From positions 10,850,001 through 10,914,000 of the forward strand of contig NZ_CP034550.1 in the NCBI RefSeq assembly GCF_009498035.1: a stretch of DNA of 64,000 nt. The letters run 5' to 3'. Both the position numbers and the translations under genes were made by a program. The notes beneath the pieces were generated by a model. That model did not search any database, had not been told where the DNA came from, and was given only the letters and a program-made list of their open reading frames with translations. Below, one piece after another: positions 33,641-42,607 of this stretch (position 1 is its first letter; every line of letters begins with the position of its first letter). The stretch is from Saccharothrix syringae. Its GTDB lineage: Bacteria > Actinomycetota > Actinomycetes > Mycobacteriales > Pseudonocardiaceae.

Positions 33641-34675
33641 ATGAAGGCACTGGTCAAGGCAACCGCCGGGCCGGGACTCGCCCTGACCGACGTCCCGGAC
33701 CCCACCCCCGGTCCGGGTGACGTGGTCGTCCGCGTGCTGCGCACCGGCATCTGCGGCACCGACCTGCACATCGACTCCTGGGACGAGTGGGCCGCCCACA
33801 ACGTCCGCGCGCCGCTCGTGCTCGGGCACGAGTTCGTCGGCGAGGTCGTCGAGACCGGCGCCGCGGTGACCGGCGTGCGGGTCGGCGACCTGGTCAGCGG
33901 TGAGGGCCACCTGGTCTGCGGCACGTGCCGCAACTGCAAGGCGGGCAGGCGGCACCTGTGCGCCAACACCCGCGGCCTCGGGGTGCACCGCGACGGCGCG
34001 TTCGCCGAGTACGTGGTGCTGCCCGAGGAGAACGCGTGGGTGCACCGGGCGCCGGTGGACCTGGACGTGGCGGCGATCTTCGACCCGTTCGGCAACGCCG
34101 TGCACACCGCGCTGTCGTTCCCGGTCATCGGCGAGGACGTGCTGATCACCGGCGCGGGCCCGATCGGCATCATGGCCGCGGCCGTGGCCAAGCACGCCGG
34201 CGCGCGCAACGTGGTGATCACCGACGTGAGCGGGCACCGGCTGGCGCTGGCCCGGGAGGTCGGCGTCGACCTCGCGCTCAACGTCGCCGAGCGCACCGTC
34301 GCCGACGCCCAGGAGGAGCTGGGCATGTCCGAGGGCTTCGACGTGGGCATGGAGATGTCCGGCAAGCCGGTCGCGCTGCAGGACATGATCCGCAACATGG
34401 CCCACGGCGGCCGCATCGCCATGCTCGGGCTGCCGGCGGAGGAGTTCGCGGTCGACTGGAGCGCGGTGGTGCTCAAGATGTTGCAGGTCAAGGGCATCTA
34501 CGGCCGGGAGATGTTCGAGACCTGGTACTCGATGTCGGTGCTGCTGCAGCGCGGGCTGGACCTGTCGCCGGTGATCACGCACCGGTTCGACCACACCGCG
34601 TTCGACGAGGCGTTCGCCACGGCGCGCGGCGGCAGGTGCGGCAAGGTCATCCTCGACTGGACGGGAGCTGCCTGA
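33641..34675 (+). CDS. tdh: L-threonine 3-dehydrogenase
   Basis: Zinc- and NAD-dependent enzyme oxidising threonine to 2-amino-3-ketobutyrate. The 344-residue MDR-family protein has the catalytic zinc cysteine in GICGTD (Cys38), [10 protein letters not shown], the structural zinc cysteines in [15 protein letters not shown], the NAD-binding [12 protein letters not shown], and [13 protein letters not shown]. The ATG is followed without a gap by the kbl-type gene, whose start directly abuts the tdh stop. The pair forms the classic threonine-to-glycine pathway. Confidence 0.95.
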   Translation: MKALVKATAGPGLALTDVPDPTPGPGDVVVRVLRTGICGTDLHIDSWDEWAAHNVRAPLVLGHEFVGEVVETGAAVTGVRVGDLVSGEGHLVCGTCRNCKAGRRHLCANTRGLGVHRDGAFAEYVVLPEENAWVHRAPVDLDVAAIFDPFGNAVHTALSFPVIGEDVLITGAGPIGIMAAAVAKHAGARNVVITDVSGHRLALAREVGVDLALNVAERTVADAQEELGMSEGFDVGMEMSGKPVALQDMIRNMAHGGRIAMLGLPAEEFAVDWSAVVLKMLQVKGIYGREMFETWYSMSVLLQRGLDLSPVITHRFDHTAFDEAFATARGGRCGKVILDWTGAA

Positions 34676-35857
34676 ATGTACGGCGCGATGCGCGAGGACC
34701 TGCGGGCCGGGCTGGACGAGATCCGCGCGGCGGGGCTCTACAAGGCGGAGCGGGTGATCGGCACCCCGCAGAGCGCGGCCGTGCGCGTGGGCGCCGGCGC
34801 CGAGGTGCTGAACTTCTGCGCCAACAACTACCTGGGCCTGGCCGACCACCCGCGGCTGGTGGAGGCGGCCCGGGACGCGCTGGAGCGGTGGGGCTTCGGC
34901 ATGGCCTCGGTCCGGTTCATCTGCGGCACGCAGGAGCCGCACAAGGAGCTGGAGCGCAAGCTGTCGGAGTTCCTGGGCACCGAGGACACCATCCTCTACA
35001 GCTCGTGCTTCGACGCCAACGGCGGCCTGTTCGAGACGCTGCTCGGCGCGCAGGACGCGGTCATCTCCGACGAGCTGAACCACGCCTCGATCATCGACGG
35101 CGTCCGGCTGTCAAAGGCCCGCCGGTACCGGTACCGCAACCGCGACCTGGACGACCTGGAGCGGCAGCTCAAGGACGCCGCCGACGCCCGCTACCGGCTC
35201 ATCGCCACCGACGGCGTGTTCTCCATGGACGGCTACCTGGCGCCGCTGGACGAGATCTGCGACCTGGCCGACCGGTACGACGCGCTGGTCATGGTGGACG
35301 ACTCGCACGCGGTGGGCTTCACCGGACCGACCGGTCGCGGCACGCCCGAGCTGTTCGGCGTGCGGGACCGGGTCGACATCGTCACCGGCACGCTCGGCAA
35401 GGCGCTGGGCGGGGCCAGCGGCGGCTACACCTCGGGGCGGGCGGAGATCGTGGAGATGCTGCGGCAGCGGTCGCGGCCCTACCTGTTCTCCAACTCGCTG
35501 GCACCGGCCGTGACCGCCGCCGCGATCGCCGCGCTGGACCTGCTGGAGTCGTCCGGCGAGCTGCTGGAGCGGCTGCGCGCGAACACCGCGCTGTTCCGGT
35601 CGCGGATGACCGAGGAGGGCTTCGACCTGCTGCCCGGCGAGCACCCGATCATCCCGGTGATGATCGGCGACGCGGCGCGGGCGTCCCGGATGGCCGACCT
35701 GCTGCTGGAGCAGGGCGTCTACGTGATCGGCTTCTCCTACCCGGTGGTGCCGCACGGCAAGGCGCGCATCCGCACCCAGATGTCGGCGGCGCACTCCACC
35801 GAGGACGTGCACCGGGCCGTGGACGCCTTCGTGGCGGCGCGCGCCCGGATGGACTAG
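34676..35857 (+). CDS. kbl: Glycine C-acetyltransferase (2-amino-3-ketobutyrate CoA ligase)
   Basis: PLP enzyme cleaving 2-amino-3-ketobutyrate with CoA to glycine and acetyl-CoA, the step after Tdh. The 393-residue protein belongs to the alpha-oxoamine synthases: [50 protein letters not shown], and the PLP lysine Lys242 in [14 protein letters not shown]-terminal [21 protein letters not shown] is typical of KBL. It starts at the base after the tdh stop codon, so translation is coupled. Its TAG stop lies in a CTAG shared with the stop of the opposite gene. Confidence 0.96.
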   Translation: MYGAMREDLRAGLDEIRAAGLYKAERVIGTPQSAAVRVGAGAEVLNFCANNYLGLADHPRLVEAARDALERWGFGMASVRFICGTQEPHKELERKLSEFLGTEDTILYSSCFDANGGLFETLLGAQDAVISDELNHASIIDGVRLSKARRYRYRNRDLDDLERQLKDAADARYRLIATDGVFSMDGYLAPLDEICDLADRYDALVMVDDSHAVGFTGPTGRGTPELFGVRDRVDIVTGTLGKALGGASGGYTSGRAEIVEMLRQRSRPYLFSNSLAPAVTAAAIAALDLLESSGELLERLRANTALFRSRMTEEGFDLLPGEHPIIPVMIGDAARASRMADLLLEQGVYVIGFSYPVVPHGKARIRTQMSAAHSTEDVHRAVDAFVAARARMD

Positions 35858-36024
35858 TCGCCGCGGGCGGCGGCGAGGGCGATGGCGGCCATCACGGCGG
35901 CGGCGGTGACGGCCGTCGGGCTCGGCGCGAACCGGCCCGCGACCAGGCTGGGCAGCAGGAAGCCGAAGGCCAGGGCCGCCGCGGTGGCGCCGGCCAGGAT
36001 GACGCGCGCGTTCTCCCGCCGCAC
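35854..36024 (-). CDS. Small membrane protein, paralogue of its neighbour
   Basis: About 56 residues with two hydrophobic segments ([18 protein letters not shown] and [18 protein letters not shown]). It is similar to the 73-residue protein just upstream: both have R-x4-LVIAG-like starts, [16 protein letters not shown] versus FGLVWPSIRAGGFAAS, and a second helix. The start at GTG 36024 is chosen because GGGTACCAAGG lies at the same distance before it as before the paralogue's ATG; GTG 36060 is an alternative giving 68 residues. Function is unknown. Confidence 0.6.
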   Translation of the reverse strand: MRRENARVILAGATAAALAFGFLLPSLVAGRFAPSPTAVTAAAVMAAIALAAARGD

Positions 36025-36052
36025 CCCTCCTTGGTACCCGACGCGGGCTTCG

Positions 36053-36274
36053 TCACGCACCCCGCCTGCCCCAGATGCCGAGGAAGACCAGCAGGATGGC
36101 GGGCACGAGCACGGAGCCGGTGATCACCGCGCCGCTCGCCGCGAACCCGCCCGCCCGGATGCTCGGCCAGACCAGGCCGAACACCACCAGGACGAGCAGC
36201 CCGACACCGGCGATGACCAGGGAGGGGGTGCGGTTGGAGCGCGTGGCCCGGCGCGGTGTGGGATCTGAGCTCAT
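36053..36274 (-). CDS. Small membrane protein, paralogue of its neighbour
   Basis: A 73-residue protein with a basic N-terminus (RRATRSNRTP), two membrane helices (LVIAGVGLLVLVVFGLVWP and ITGSVLVPAILLVFLGIWG) and a GRRGA end. Upstream of the ATG lies GGGTACCAAGG, repeated before the downstream paralogue. The gene is divergent from the LysR-type regulator with only 33 nt between the starts, so that regulator may control it. Function is unknown. Confidence 0.65.
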   Translation of the reverse strand: MSSDPTPRRATRSNRTPSLVIAGVGLLVLVVFGLVWPSIRAGGFAASGAVITGSVLVPAILLVFLGIWGRRGA

Positions 36275-36307
36275 GAGCCCTTGGTACCCCGCCCGCCCCG
36301 AAGTCGC

Positions 36308-37210
36308 ATGACCGCCCACCTTCCGGGTGAGGGCGGTCGGGCGATCGACCCCCGGCGGCTGCGCGTGCTCAGCGCGCTCGCCGACCACGGCACGGTGACG
36401 GCGGCCGGCCGGGCGCTGCATCTCACCCCGTCCGCGGTGTCGCAGCAGCTCGCGGCGCTGGAGTCGGAGGCGGGTCAGGCGCTGCTGCGCCGCCGCGGCA
36501 GGCGGGTGTCGCTGACCGCGGCCGGCGAGCTGCTGGTGCGGCACGCCGCCGCGGTGGCGGCGGAGCTGGAGCGGGCGCGGGCGACGCTGGCGGCGTTCGC
36601 GGAGGGCCGGACCGGGCGGGTGGAGATCGGCAGCTTCGCGTCGGCGATCACGCAGGTCGTGGCCCCGGCGCTGGCGGAGCTGCGGGGAAGCGCGCCGGAC
36701 GTGGTGCTGCGGGTGCGGGACGTGGAGGGGCACGCCAGCGTGCCGCTGCTGCTCGACGGCGAGATCGACCTGGCGATCACCGAGGAGTACCGCCCGCGCA
36801 CCGACGACCGGCGGCTGACCCGGTTCCCGCTCTACACCGAGCCGTTCGACGTGGTGCTGCCCGGGGCGCACCGGCTGGCCGGGGAGGCGGAGGTGGACCT
36901 GGCGGAGCTGGCCGGTGACGACTGGGTGGTCGCGCTGCCCGGCAACCCCGTGCGGGACGTGGTCGAGCTGGCCTGCGGGCAGGCCGGGTTCGCACCGCGC
37001 GTGGCCCACGCCTCCGACGACTTCCGGGCCATCGGGGCGCTGGTGCGGGCGGGTGCCGGGGTGGCGCTGGTGCCGCGCAACGCGGTGCGCGGGGTGCCCG
37101 TGCGGGGGACCGCGCCGCTGCGGCGGGTGGTGGCGGCGGTGCGGCGGGGCAGTGAGGAGCACCCGCTGATCAGGCTGGTGCGGGACGCGCTGCTGGCCGC
37201 GGTGGGGTGA
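36308..37210 (+). CDS. LysR-family transcriptional regulator
   Basis: A 300-residue LysR-type regulator. The helix-turn-helix at residues about 15-75 reads DPRRLRVLSALADHGTVTAA then GRALHLTPSAVSQQLAALE, ending RRGRRVSLTAAGELLVRHA. The effector domain follows: TGRVEIGSFASAITQVVAPAL, DLAITEEY and the C-terminal AGAGVALVPRNAV. ATG 36308 is preferred over GTG 36281 because the longer form would overlap the divergent promoter. It faces a small membrane-protein gene; the inducer and targets are unknown. Confidence 0.92.
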   Translation: MTAHLPGEGGRAIDPRRLRVLSALADHGTVTAAGRALHLTPSAVSQQLAALESEAGQALLRRRGRRVSLTAAGELLVRHAAAVAAELERARATLAAFAEGRTGRVEIGSFASAITQVVAPALAELRGSAPDVVLRVRDVEGHASVPLLLDGEIDLAITEEYRPRTDDRRLTRFPLYTEPFDVVLPGAHRLAGEAEVDLAELAGDDWVVALPGNPVRDVVELACGQAGFAPRVAHASDDFRAIGALVRAGAGVALVPRNAVRGVPVRGTAPLRRVVAAVRRGSEEHPLIRLVRDALLAAVG

Positions 37211-37211
37211 G

Positions 37212-37258
37212 CGGTCCGGCGACGGACGAGGTGCTTCGGCGGGGTCGTCGCCGGACCG
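37212..37258 (+). terminator. Hairpin after lysR-type gene
   Basis: CGGTCCGGCGAC (37212-37223) pairs perfectly with GTCGCCGGACCG (37247-37258) around a 23-nt loop, immediately after the stop codon and before the convergent ptsI gene. Confidence 0.7.
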
Positions 37259-37277
37259 GGTGTTCGGGTTCCGGCCG

Positions 37278-37334
37278 GGTGCGCGGGTCAGTGGGGTGCG
37301 CGGTCAGGGGTGCGCGGTCAGTGGGGTGCGCGGG
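37278..37334. repeat. 15-16 bp tandem repeat at the ptsI 3' end
   Basis: About 3.5 copies of GGTGCGCGG(G)TCAGTG overlap the end of ptsI; the TCA in one copy is the complement of the ptsI stop codon. Confidence 0.7.
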
Positions 37335-38949
37335 CGGCGAGCTTCGCCGACGCCGGGTCGGCCGCGCCGAGCGCGCCCCGCGCCGCCAGCTGGCACAGGT
37401 CGAAGCTGGTCGAGGCCAGCTTCGCGCCCACGGCCGCCAGCGCCGTGTGGTTCATCGACAGGCTGGTCGCGCCCAGGCCGATCAGCACGCACGCCAGCAG
37501 CGGGTCGGCCGCCGCCTCGCCGCAGACGCCCAGCGGCTTGCCCGCGGCCGTGGCCGCGTCGCCGACCAGCTTGACCAGGCGCAGCAGGGCCGGCTGCCAC
37601 GGGTCGTTCAGCGCGGCCACCGCGCCGACCTGCCGGTCGGCGGCGAAGAGGTACTGGGCCAGGTCGTTGGTGCCCAGGGAGACGAAGTCCACGACCGAGT
37701 AGACCTCCCGGGCGACCATGGCCGCGGCGGGGACCTCGATCATCACGCCGGCCCGCCGGACGCCCGCGGCACGCGCGCGTTCGACGAACCACGCGGCCTC
37801 GGCGGCGGTGGCCACCATCGGGGCCATGACCGAGACCTCGGCGCCGGTGTCGGCGGCGGCCAGGGCGATGGCCTGCAACTGGCGTTCCAGCACGTCGGGG
37901 CGGTCGAAGGCGACGCGCAGGCCCCGCACGCCCAGCGCCGGGTTGGGCTCGGGGTCGGGCGAGAGGAAGGCCAGCGGCTTGTCCGCGCCGGCGTCGAGGG
38001 TGCGCACCACGACCGGCTTGCCCTCGAACGGCGCGAGCACCGCCGCGTACGCCTCGCGCTGGTCGTCCACCGACGGCTCGGTCGACGCGGACAGGAAGCA
38101 GAACTCGGTGCGGAACAGGCCGACGCCCTCGGCACCGCCGGCGGCGGCCGCGGCGGCGTCGGCGGGCGAGCCCACGTTGCCCAGCACCTTCACCCGGTGC
38201 CCGTCGCGCAGCGCGCCGACCCCGTTCCACGACGCGCGCCCGGCCACGTGCGCCGAGCGCACCGTCCCGTCGGACGCCTCCACCACGCCGGTGTCGCCGT
38301 CGACGAGCAGCGCGGACGCCTCCAGGTCCAGCACGCCCCGGCACGCCACCACGGCCGGGATGCCGAGCGAGCGGGCCAGGATCGCGGTGTGCGAGGTGGG
38401 GCCGCCCTCCTCGGTGACCAGGGCGAGCACCTTGGCCGGGTCGAGGCCCGCGGTGTCGGCGGGCGCGAGGTCGCGGGCGACCAGGACGGAGGGCGCGGTG
38501 AGCGCGGGCACGCCCGGTTCGGGCACGCCGAGCAGTTCGGCGACCAGCCGGTCGCGCACGTCGCGCACGTCGCGGGCGCGCTCGGCCATGTACCCGCCGG
38601 CGGCCTCCAGGGCGGAGATGAACCCGGCGGCGGCCTGGTGCACGGCCCGCGCGGCGGGCAGCGACTCGGTGGTCACCAAGGTCTCGGCCTGGGAGAGCAG
38701 GGCCGGGTCGGCGGCCATCGCGGCGGTCGTCTCCAGCACGGCCTTGGCGTCGCCGGTGGCGGTGGCGGCCCGCTCCTCCAGGCGCCGGACCACGATCTCG
38801 GCGGCCGGGCGGATGCGGGCGGCCTCGGCCGCCGGGTCGGTCGGGACGGGGCCGACCGGCGGTTCGGCCTGCGGTTCGGCCACCAGGACCACGGGCCCGG
38901 AAGCCCGACCGGAACTCACCCCGACACCGCTGCGGCGCTCGCTCGACAT
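37318..38949 (-). CDS. ptsI: PTS enzyme I (phosphoenolpyruvate-protein phosphotransferase)
   Basis: Cytoplasmic enzyme that takes phosphate from phosphoenolpyruvate and passes it to HPr for sugar uptake. The 543-residue protein has the phosphorylated His187 in GGPTSHTAILARSLGIPAVV, and the PEP-binding barrel with VGLFRTEFCFL, VVVRTLDAGADKPLAFL, PNPALGVRGLR, VMIEVPAAAMVA, FVSLGTNDLAQYLFAADR and the catalytic GVCGEAAAD. No ptsH or sugar-specific component lies nearby. The start region overlaps a DasR-type palindrome, and TATGGT lies 7 nt before the ATG, suggesting a leaderless transcript repressed by a DasR-like regulator sensing amino-sugar phosphates. Confidence 0.95.
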   Translation of the reverse strand: MSSERRSGVGVSSGRASGPVVLVAEPQAEPPVGPVPTDPAAEAARIRPAAEIVVRRLEERAATATGDAKAVLETTAAMAADPALLSQAETLVTTESLPAARAVHQAAAGFISALEAAGGYMAERARDVRDVRDRLVAELLGVPEPGVPALTAPSVLVARDLAPADTAGLDPAKVLALVTEEGGPTSHTAILARSLGIPAVVACRGVLDLEASALLVDGDTGVVEASDGTVRSAHVAGRASWNGVGALRDGHRVKVLGNVGSPADAAAAAAGGAEGVGLFRTEFCFLSASTEPSVDDQREAYAAVLAPFEGKPVVVRTLDAGADKPLAFLSPDPEPNPALGVRGLRVAFDRPDVLERQLQAIALAAADTGAEVSVMAPMVATAAEAAWFVERARAAGVRRAGVMIEVPAAAMVAREVYSVVDFVSLGTNDLAQYLFAADRQVGAVAALNDPWQPALLRLVKLVGDAATAAGKPLGVCGEAAADPLLACVLIGLGATSLSMNHTALAAVGAKLASTSFDLCQLAARGALGAADPASAKLAARAPH

Positions 38950-38961
38950 GGTCTAGACCAT
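38948..38961. promoter_or_regulatory. DasR-type operator (dre) over ptsI start
   Basis: ATGGTCTAGACCAT is a perfect 14-bp palindrome whose core TGGTCTAGACCA is identical to the core of the Streptomyces DasR site ACTGGTCTAGACCACT. It overlaps the ptsI start codon and its probable -10 box. In Streptomyces DasR controls pts genes. Confidence 0.8.
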
Positions 38962-39016
38962 ACCTCTCGGGTGGACGCGACGTAAGCACAAGCCAACGCC
39001 ACCGGGGCGCAGTCCG

Positions 39017-39388
39017 CTACCCCAGCCGTTGCCGCAGCCACCGCAGCGCCGGCACGCCCTGCGCCGCCTGGAACGCCCGCACCGCCGGCAACCCCGGCGG
39101 CGGGGACAGCAGCGCGTTGTCGGCCCGCAGGTCGCCGTGCACCAGCGACGTCCCCGCCGCCGCGGCGGCCCACCGCGACTCCAGCCCGGCCAACTCGTCC
39201 AGCCGCGCCGGCGCCCACGGGTCGATCCCCGGCAGCGGTCCGGCCGCCAACCGCCGCCACCCGGTGCCGACGGCCTTGGCGAACGCCCGCCGGCCGTCGG
39301 CCAGGTCCAGCCGCGAGGCGAGGCCGGGCGAGAACCCGCCCGCGCGGCTCACCGCCCGGATGACCCGCGCGCCGAGCCCGCCCTCCAC
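39017..39388 (-). pseudogene. Remnant of an aminoglycoside-phosphotransferase-family kinase
   Basis: A 123-codon frame that joins pieces of an APH-fold kinase. Its N-terminal part has GGFSPGLASRLDLADGRRAFAKAVG (normally the nucleotide-binding lobe); the middle of the domain is missing and the next recognisable piece is DPWAPARLDELAGLESRW leading to the catalytic loop LVHGDLRADNALL. The following DxD segment is absent, and the sequence jumps to a family-typical end, GLPAVRAFQAAQGVPALRWL. Full family members are around 250-300 residues. At least two internal deletions in frame are inferred, so the product is probably inactive. Confidence 0.65.
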
Positions 39389-39419
39389 GCCCGGATGGTC
39401 CCGGCCGCGCGCCCCGGGA

Positions 39420-40283
39420 TCACCCGATTTCCCGCACCCGGTCGAGCGTCGGGTAGGACGGCTGCGCGCCGGCGGCCGTGACCGACAGGGCCGCCACCCG
39501 CGCGGCGAACGCGGCGGCCTCCACCAGCGACGAGCCGGACGACAGGCCGAACGCCAGCGCCCCGGCGAAGGCGTCGCCCGCGCCGGTGGTGTCGACCACG
39601 TCCACGCTCGGCGCGCCCACCTCCGCGGTGCCCTCCGGGGTGACGACCAGCGCGCCCCGCGCACCCAGGGTGACCACGGCGGACCTCGGCCCCAGCGCCA
39701 GCAGCCCCTCCGGCGACCCGGCCAGCGCCGCCGCCTCGTGCTCGTTCACGATCAGCGGGTCCAGCAGCGCCAGCGTGCCCGCCGGGACCGGCACCACGGG
39801 CGACAGGTTCAGCACCGGCCGGACCCCGTGCGCGGCGGCGGCCGCGACGGCGCGCGCGACGGTGTCCACCGGGACCTCCAGCGAGCAGACCAGGGTCGAG
39901 ACGCCGTCCCAGGTCAGCGCGTCCACGTCGGCGTCGCCGACGTCGGAGTTGGCGCCGGGGGAGACGACGATCGAGTTCTCCCCGTCCGGGGTGACGGTGA
40001 TGTAGGCGAGGCCGGTGGGGCGGGCGGAGGTGCGCAGGTGGTCGGTGCGCACGCCGGCGGAGGTCAGGGAGTCCCGCAGCAGGTCGCCGTACTGGTCGGC
40101 GCCCACCGCACCGGCGAACGCGACCGGCGCCCCGAGCCGCGCGGCGGCCACGGCGGTGTTGGCGCCCTTCCCACCGGGCAGGACGGCCGCGTCGCCGCCG
40201 AGCACCGTTTCACCGGCGCCGGGGCGGTGGGGCACGGGGACCACGAGGTCGGCGTTGGCCGAACCGAGCACGAGCACCGTCAC
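39420..40283 (-). CDS. rbsK: Ribokinase (PfkB family)
   Basis: Phosphorylates ribose to ribose-5-phosphate with ATP. The 287-residue protein has the PfkB signatures: the N-terminal GSANADLVVPV, GGKGANTAVAAARLGA, GAVGADQYGDLLRDSL, LNLSPVVPV, LIVNEHEAAAL, and the catalytic VDTTGAGDAFAGAL with the aspartate base. These match ribokinase better than fructokinase, but a related sugar cannot be excluded. The GTG at 40283 is at the family N-terminus; another GTG lies three codons upstream. No ribose transporter is nearby. Confidence 0.9.
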   Translation of the reverse strand: MTVLVLGSANADLVVPVPHRPGAGETVLGGDAAVLPGGKGANTAVAAARLGAPVAFAGAVGADQYGDLLRDSLTSAGVRTDHLRTSARPTGLAYITVTPDGENSIVVSPGANSDVGDADVDALTWDGVSTLVCSLEVPVDTVARAVAAAAAHGVRPVLNLSPVVPVPAGTLALLDPLIVNEHEAAALAGSPEGLLALGPRSAVVTLGARGALVVTPEGTAEVGAPSVDVVDTTGAGDAFAGALAFGLSSGSSLVEAAAFAARVAALSVTAAGAQPSYPTLDRVREIG

Positions 40284-40393
40284 GACCCGCACTCTGCCAG
40301 GCCGCCGGGGTGGCGGCGGCGTGACCTGTTCGCTACGCGAGCTGAGTAGAGGTACGGATACCGGATGCGAGCGGTGCGGGCGACCCTGGTCAC

Positions 40394-42331
40394 ATGACCG
40401 GGACTGGGCAGGACCCACTGATGAGGCTGGCCTCCGAGCTGGGCGAGCTGGGTCGCCGCCTGGAGGAGGTGGGGCGCGAGCTGCACCGCGTCGGCGAGGA
40501 CCGACTGGGGGACCAGGTGGAAACCCGGGGTGTGGCCACGCTGCCGCGCACCGCGCCGCACCCGAGCGGCCCTGTCCAGGACACGACCGAGCAACCCACC
40601 GCCGCACAACCCATCACCGCACAACCGACCGGCGGGCCCGCTCCGTTCCCCGCCGTCACCGCCCCGCCCTACCCGGCACCGCCCCCACCCCCGAACCAGC
40701 ACCCGGCCCAGCCCCAGCACCAGCCCTGGTCCCCGAACCAGGGCTGGAGCGCCCCCGCCCCGCACTGGCCCCCGCCACCACCCGCAGCCCCGCCCGCACC
40801 CCCGCGCCCCTCCCTCTTCGACCGCCTGGGCCAGGACGGCGCCGGCAGCAAGCTCCTGGCCTGGGTCGGCGGCGCGGTCACCCTCCTGGGCGTCGTCCTC
40901 CTCCTGGTCCTCGCGGTCCAGCGCGGCTACCTCGGCCCGGTGCCCCGCGTGGTCGGCGGCGCGGCGCTCGGCCTCGCCCTGGCCGCCCTCGGCCTGCGCC
41001 TGCACCGCACCCCCGCCAACCGCACCGGCGCGTTCGCCCTGGCCGCCACCGGCATCGCGGTCCTCTACCTCGACGTCGTCGCCACCACCTCGATCTACGG
41101 CTACCTGCCCCCGGGCGGCGGCCTGGCGGCCGGCCTGGCGATCGCGGCGGGCGGCCTGCTGCTCGCCCTGCGCTGGGACTCCGCCACCCTGGCCACCGGC
41201 GTGGTGGCCGCCTGCGCGGTGTGCGCCCCCGTCCTGACCGGCGGCCCCACCCCGCTGCTGGTGGCGTTCCTGCTGGTCCTCAAGATCGCCGCGAGCCCGG
41301 TCCACCTCAAGCGCGACTGGCCGTGGCTCGCGGTCACGGCCGGGGTGCCGCCGCTGGTCGCGATGGTCCTGTGCCTGGGCCACCCGACCGGCGCGCCGGT
41401 CCTGGCCGCGCTGGCCCTGGTGGCCGCCGCGGTCGGGGTGGCCGTCGCCGCGGTGACCGCGCGGGTCCGGCCCGGCGACCCGACGGCGGTCGGGCTGGCG
41501 GTCGGCTCGCCGGTGCCCGCCCTGCTGGCCACCGCGGTCCTGGACCGGGGGCTCGGCGCCGGCCTGGCCGGGGCGGTCGCGGTGCTGGTGGTGGCGGTGT
41601 GGGCGGCCGGGCGGTCCCTGCCGCCGCACTTCCGCGCCGGCGTGGGCGCGGTCGGGGTGTTCGCGGTGTTCCTGGCGACCGCGATCGCCCTGGACGGCAG
41701 CGCGCGGGCGGCGGTCGTGCTGGCCGAGGCGCTGGTCCTGGCGTTCCTGGCGCGGGTGCTGCCCTCGCGGGGCCCGCTGCTCGGCGCGACCGCGTTCGGC
41801 GTGGTCGGCCTGCTGCTGACCGTCGCGCAGGCGGTGCCGCCGCGGGTGCTGCTCGACCCGCCGCACCACGCGGGCACGGCCGGGTTCCTCGTCTCGGGCG
41901 CGCTCACCGCGCTGGTCCTGGCCGTACTGGCGGTCGTGCTGCCGTGGTTCGCCGCGCACCTGGGCGCGCTGGGCGGGCACCCGCTGCCGTGGGTGTTCGC
42001 CGGGGTCGTGCTGCTGTACGCGGCGGCCGGGGTGGTGCTGTGCGCGGCGCTGCTGGTGTCACCGGACGTGACCGGTTTCCTCTTCGGTCACTCGATCGTG
42101 ACGGTGTCGTGGACGGTGGCGGCGCTGGTGCTGCTGGTGCGGGGCATCGACCGGAGGTCGCTGCGGGTGGCCGGTCTGGTGCTGGTCGGGGCCGCGGTGG
42201 CGAAGCTGCTGCTGTTCGACCTGGCCGCGCTGGACGGGATCGCGCGCGTGCTCGCCTTCATCGGCGCGGGCCTGGTGCTCCTGACGGCGGGCACGCGTTA
42301 CGCCAAGCTGGTGGCAACCCGACGAATTTAG
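40394..42331 (+). CDS. DUF2339 multi-pass membrane protein
   Basis: A 645-residue protein. The N-terminus is a predicted coiled coil (LASELGELGRRLEEVGRELHRVGED in two turns), followed by a Pro/Gln/Thr-rich linker to about residue 140. The rest consists of some 16-18 hydrophobic helices of the DUF2339 type, beginning at KLLAWVGGAVTLLGVVLLLVLA and including LYLDVVATTSIYGYLPPGGG and a C-terminal LVLVGAAVAKLLLFDLAALDGIARVLAFIGAG broken across two helices. The last motif is diagnostic of the family. Function is unknown; no transport or enzymatic motif is visible. ATG start without a clear ribosome binding site. Confidence 0.87.
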   Translation: MTGTGQDPLMRLASELGELGRRLEEVGRELHRVGEDRLGDQVETRGVATLPRTAPHPSGPVQDTTEQPTAAQPITAQPTGGPAPFPAVTAPPYPAPPPPPNQHPAQPQHQPWSPNQGWSAPAPHWPPPPPAAPPAPPRPSLFDRLGQDGAGSKLLAWVGGAVTLLGVVLLLVLAVQRGYLGPVPRVVGGAALGLALAALGLRLHRTPANRTGAFALAATGIAVLYLDVVATTSIYGYLPPGGGLAAGLAIAAGGLLLALRWDSATLATGVVAACAVCAPVLTGGPTPLLVAFLLVLKIAASPVHLKRDWPWLAVTAGVPPLVAMVLCLGHPTGAPVLAALALVAAAVGVAVAAVTARVRPGDPTAVGLAVGSPVPALLATAVLDRGLGAGLAGAVAVLVVAVWAAGRSLPPHFRAGVGAVGVFAVFLATAIALDGSARAAVVLAEALVLAFLARVLPSRGPLLGATAFGVVGLLLTVAQAVPPRVLLDPPHHAGTAGFLVSGALTALVLAVLAVVLPWFAAHLGALGGHPLPWVFAGVVLLYAAAGVVLCAALLVSPDVTGFLFGHSIVTVSWTVAALVLLVRGIDRRSLRVAGLVLVGAAVAKLLLFDLAALDGIARVLAFIGAGLVLLTAGTRYAKLVATRRI

Positions 42332-42412
42332 GTCTATTCGCGACGACTCGGGAGCCAAAGCACCCCGATTTGCGTCAACCTGGTGTAGTTCTACGTCGTC
42401 GGGGCACGACCA

Positions 42413-42429
42413 CCGGTGCACTGCACCGG
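42413..42429. promoter_or_regulatory. Perfect 8-1-8 palindrome
   Basis: CCGGTGCA-C-TGCACCGG lies in the 276-nt gap before the beta-propeller lipoprotein gene. It could be an operator or the stem of a hairpin; nothing identifies the binding protein. The rest of this gap shows no gene. Confidence 0.4.
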
Positions 42430-42607
42430 CAGGGGTCCGGCGTCGGTCGTTTCGCCCCCCGAGCGACCGGCGCCGGGCGCACACCCCCGCACCGGGTTGC
42501 CCGGCGCGGCGCGGCACATCCCGGCCCCTCACCCGACCAGGCACAACTGTCACCCGGACGTGTCTGCCGAGTGGAGGCGGGGTCCGCGGCGGTGGTCCCA
42601 TCCGACC

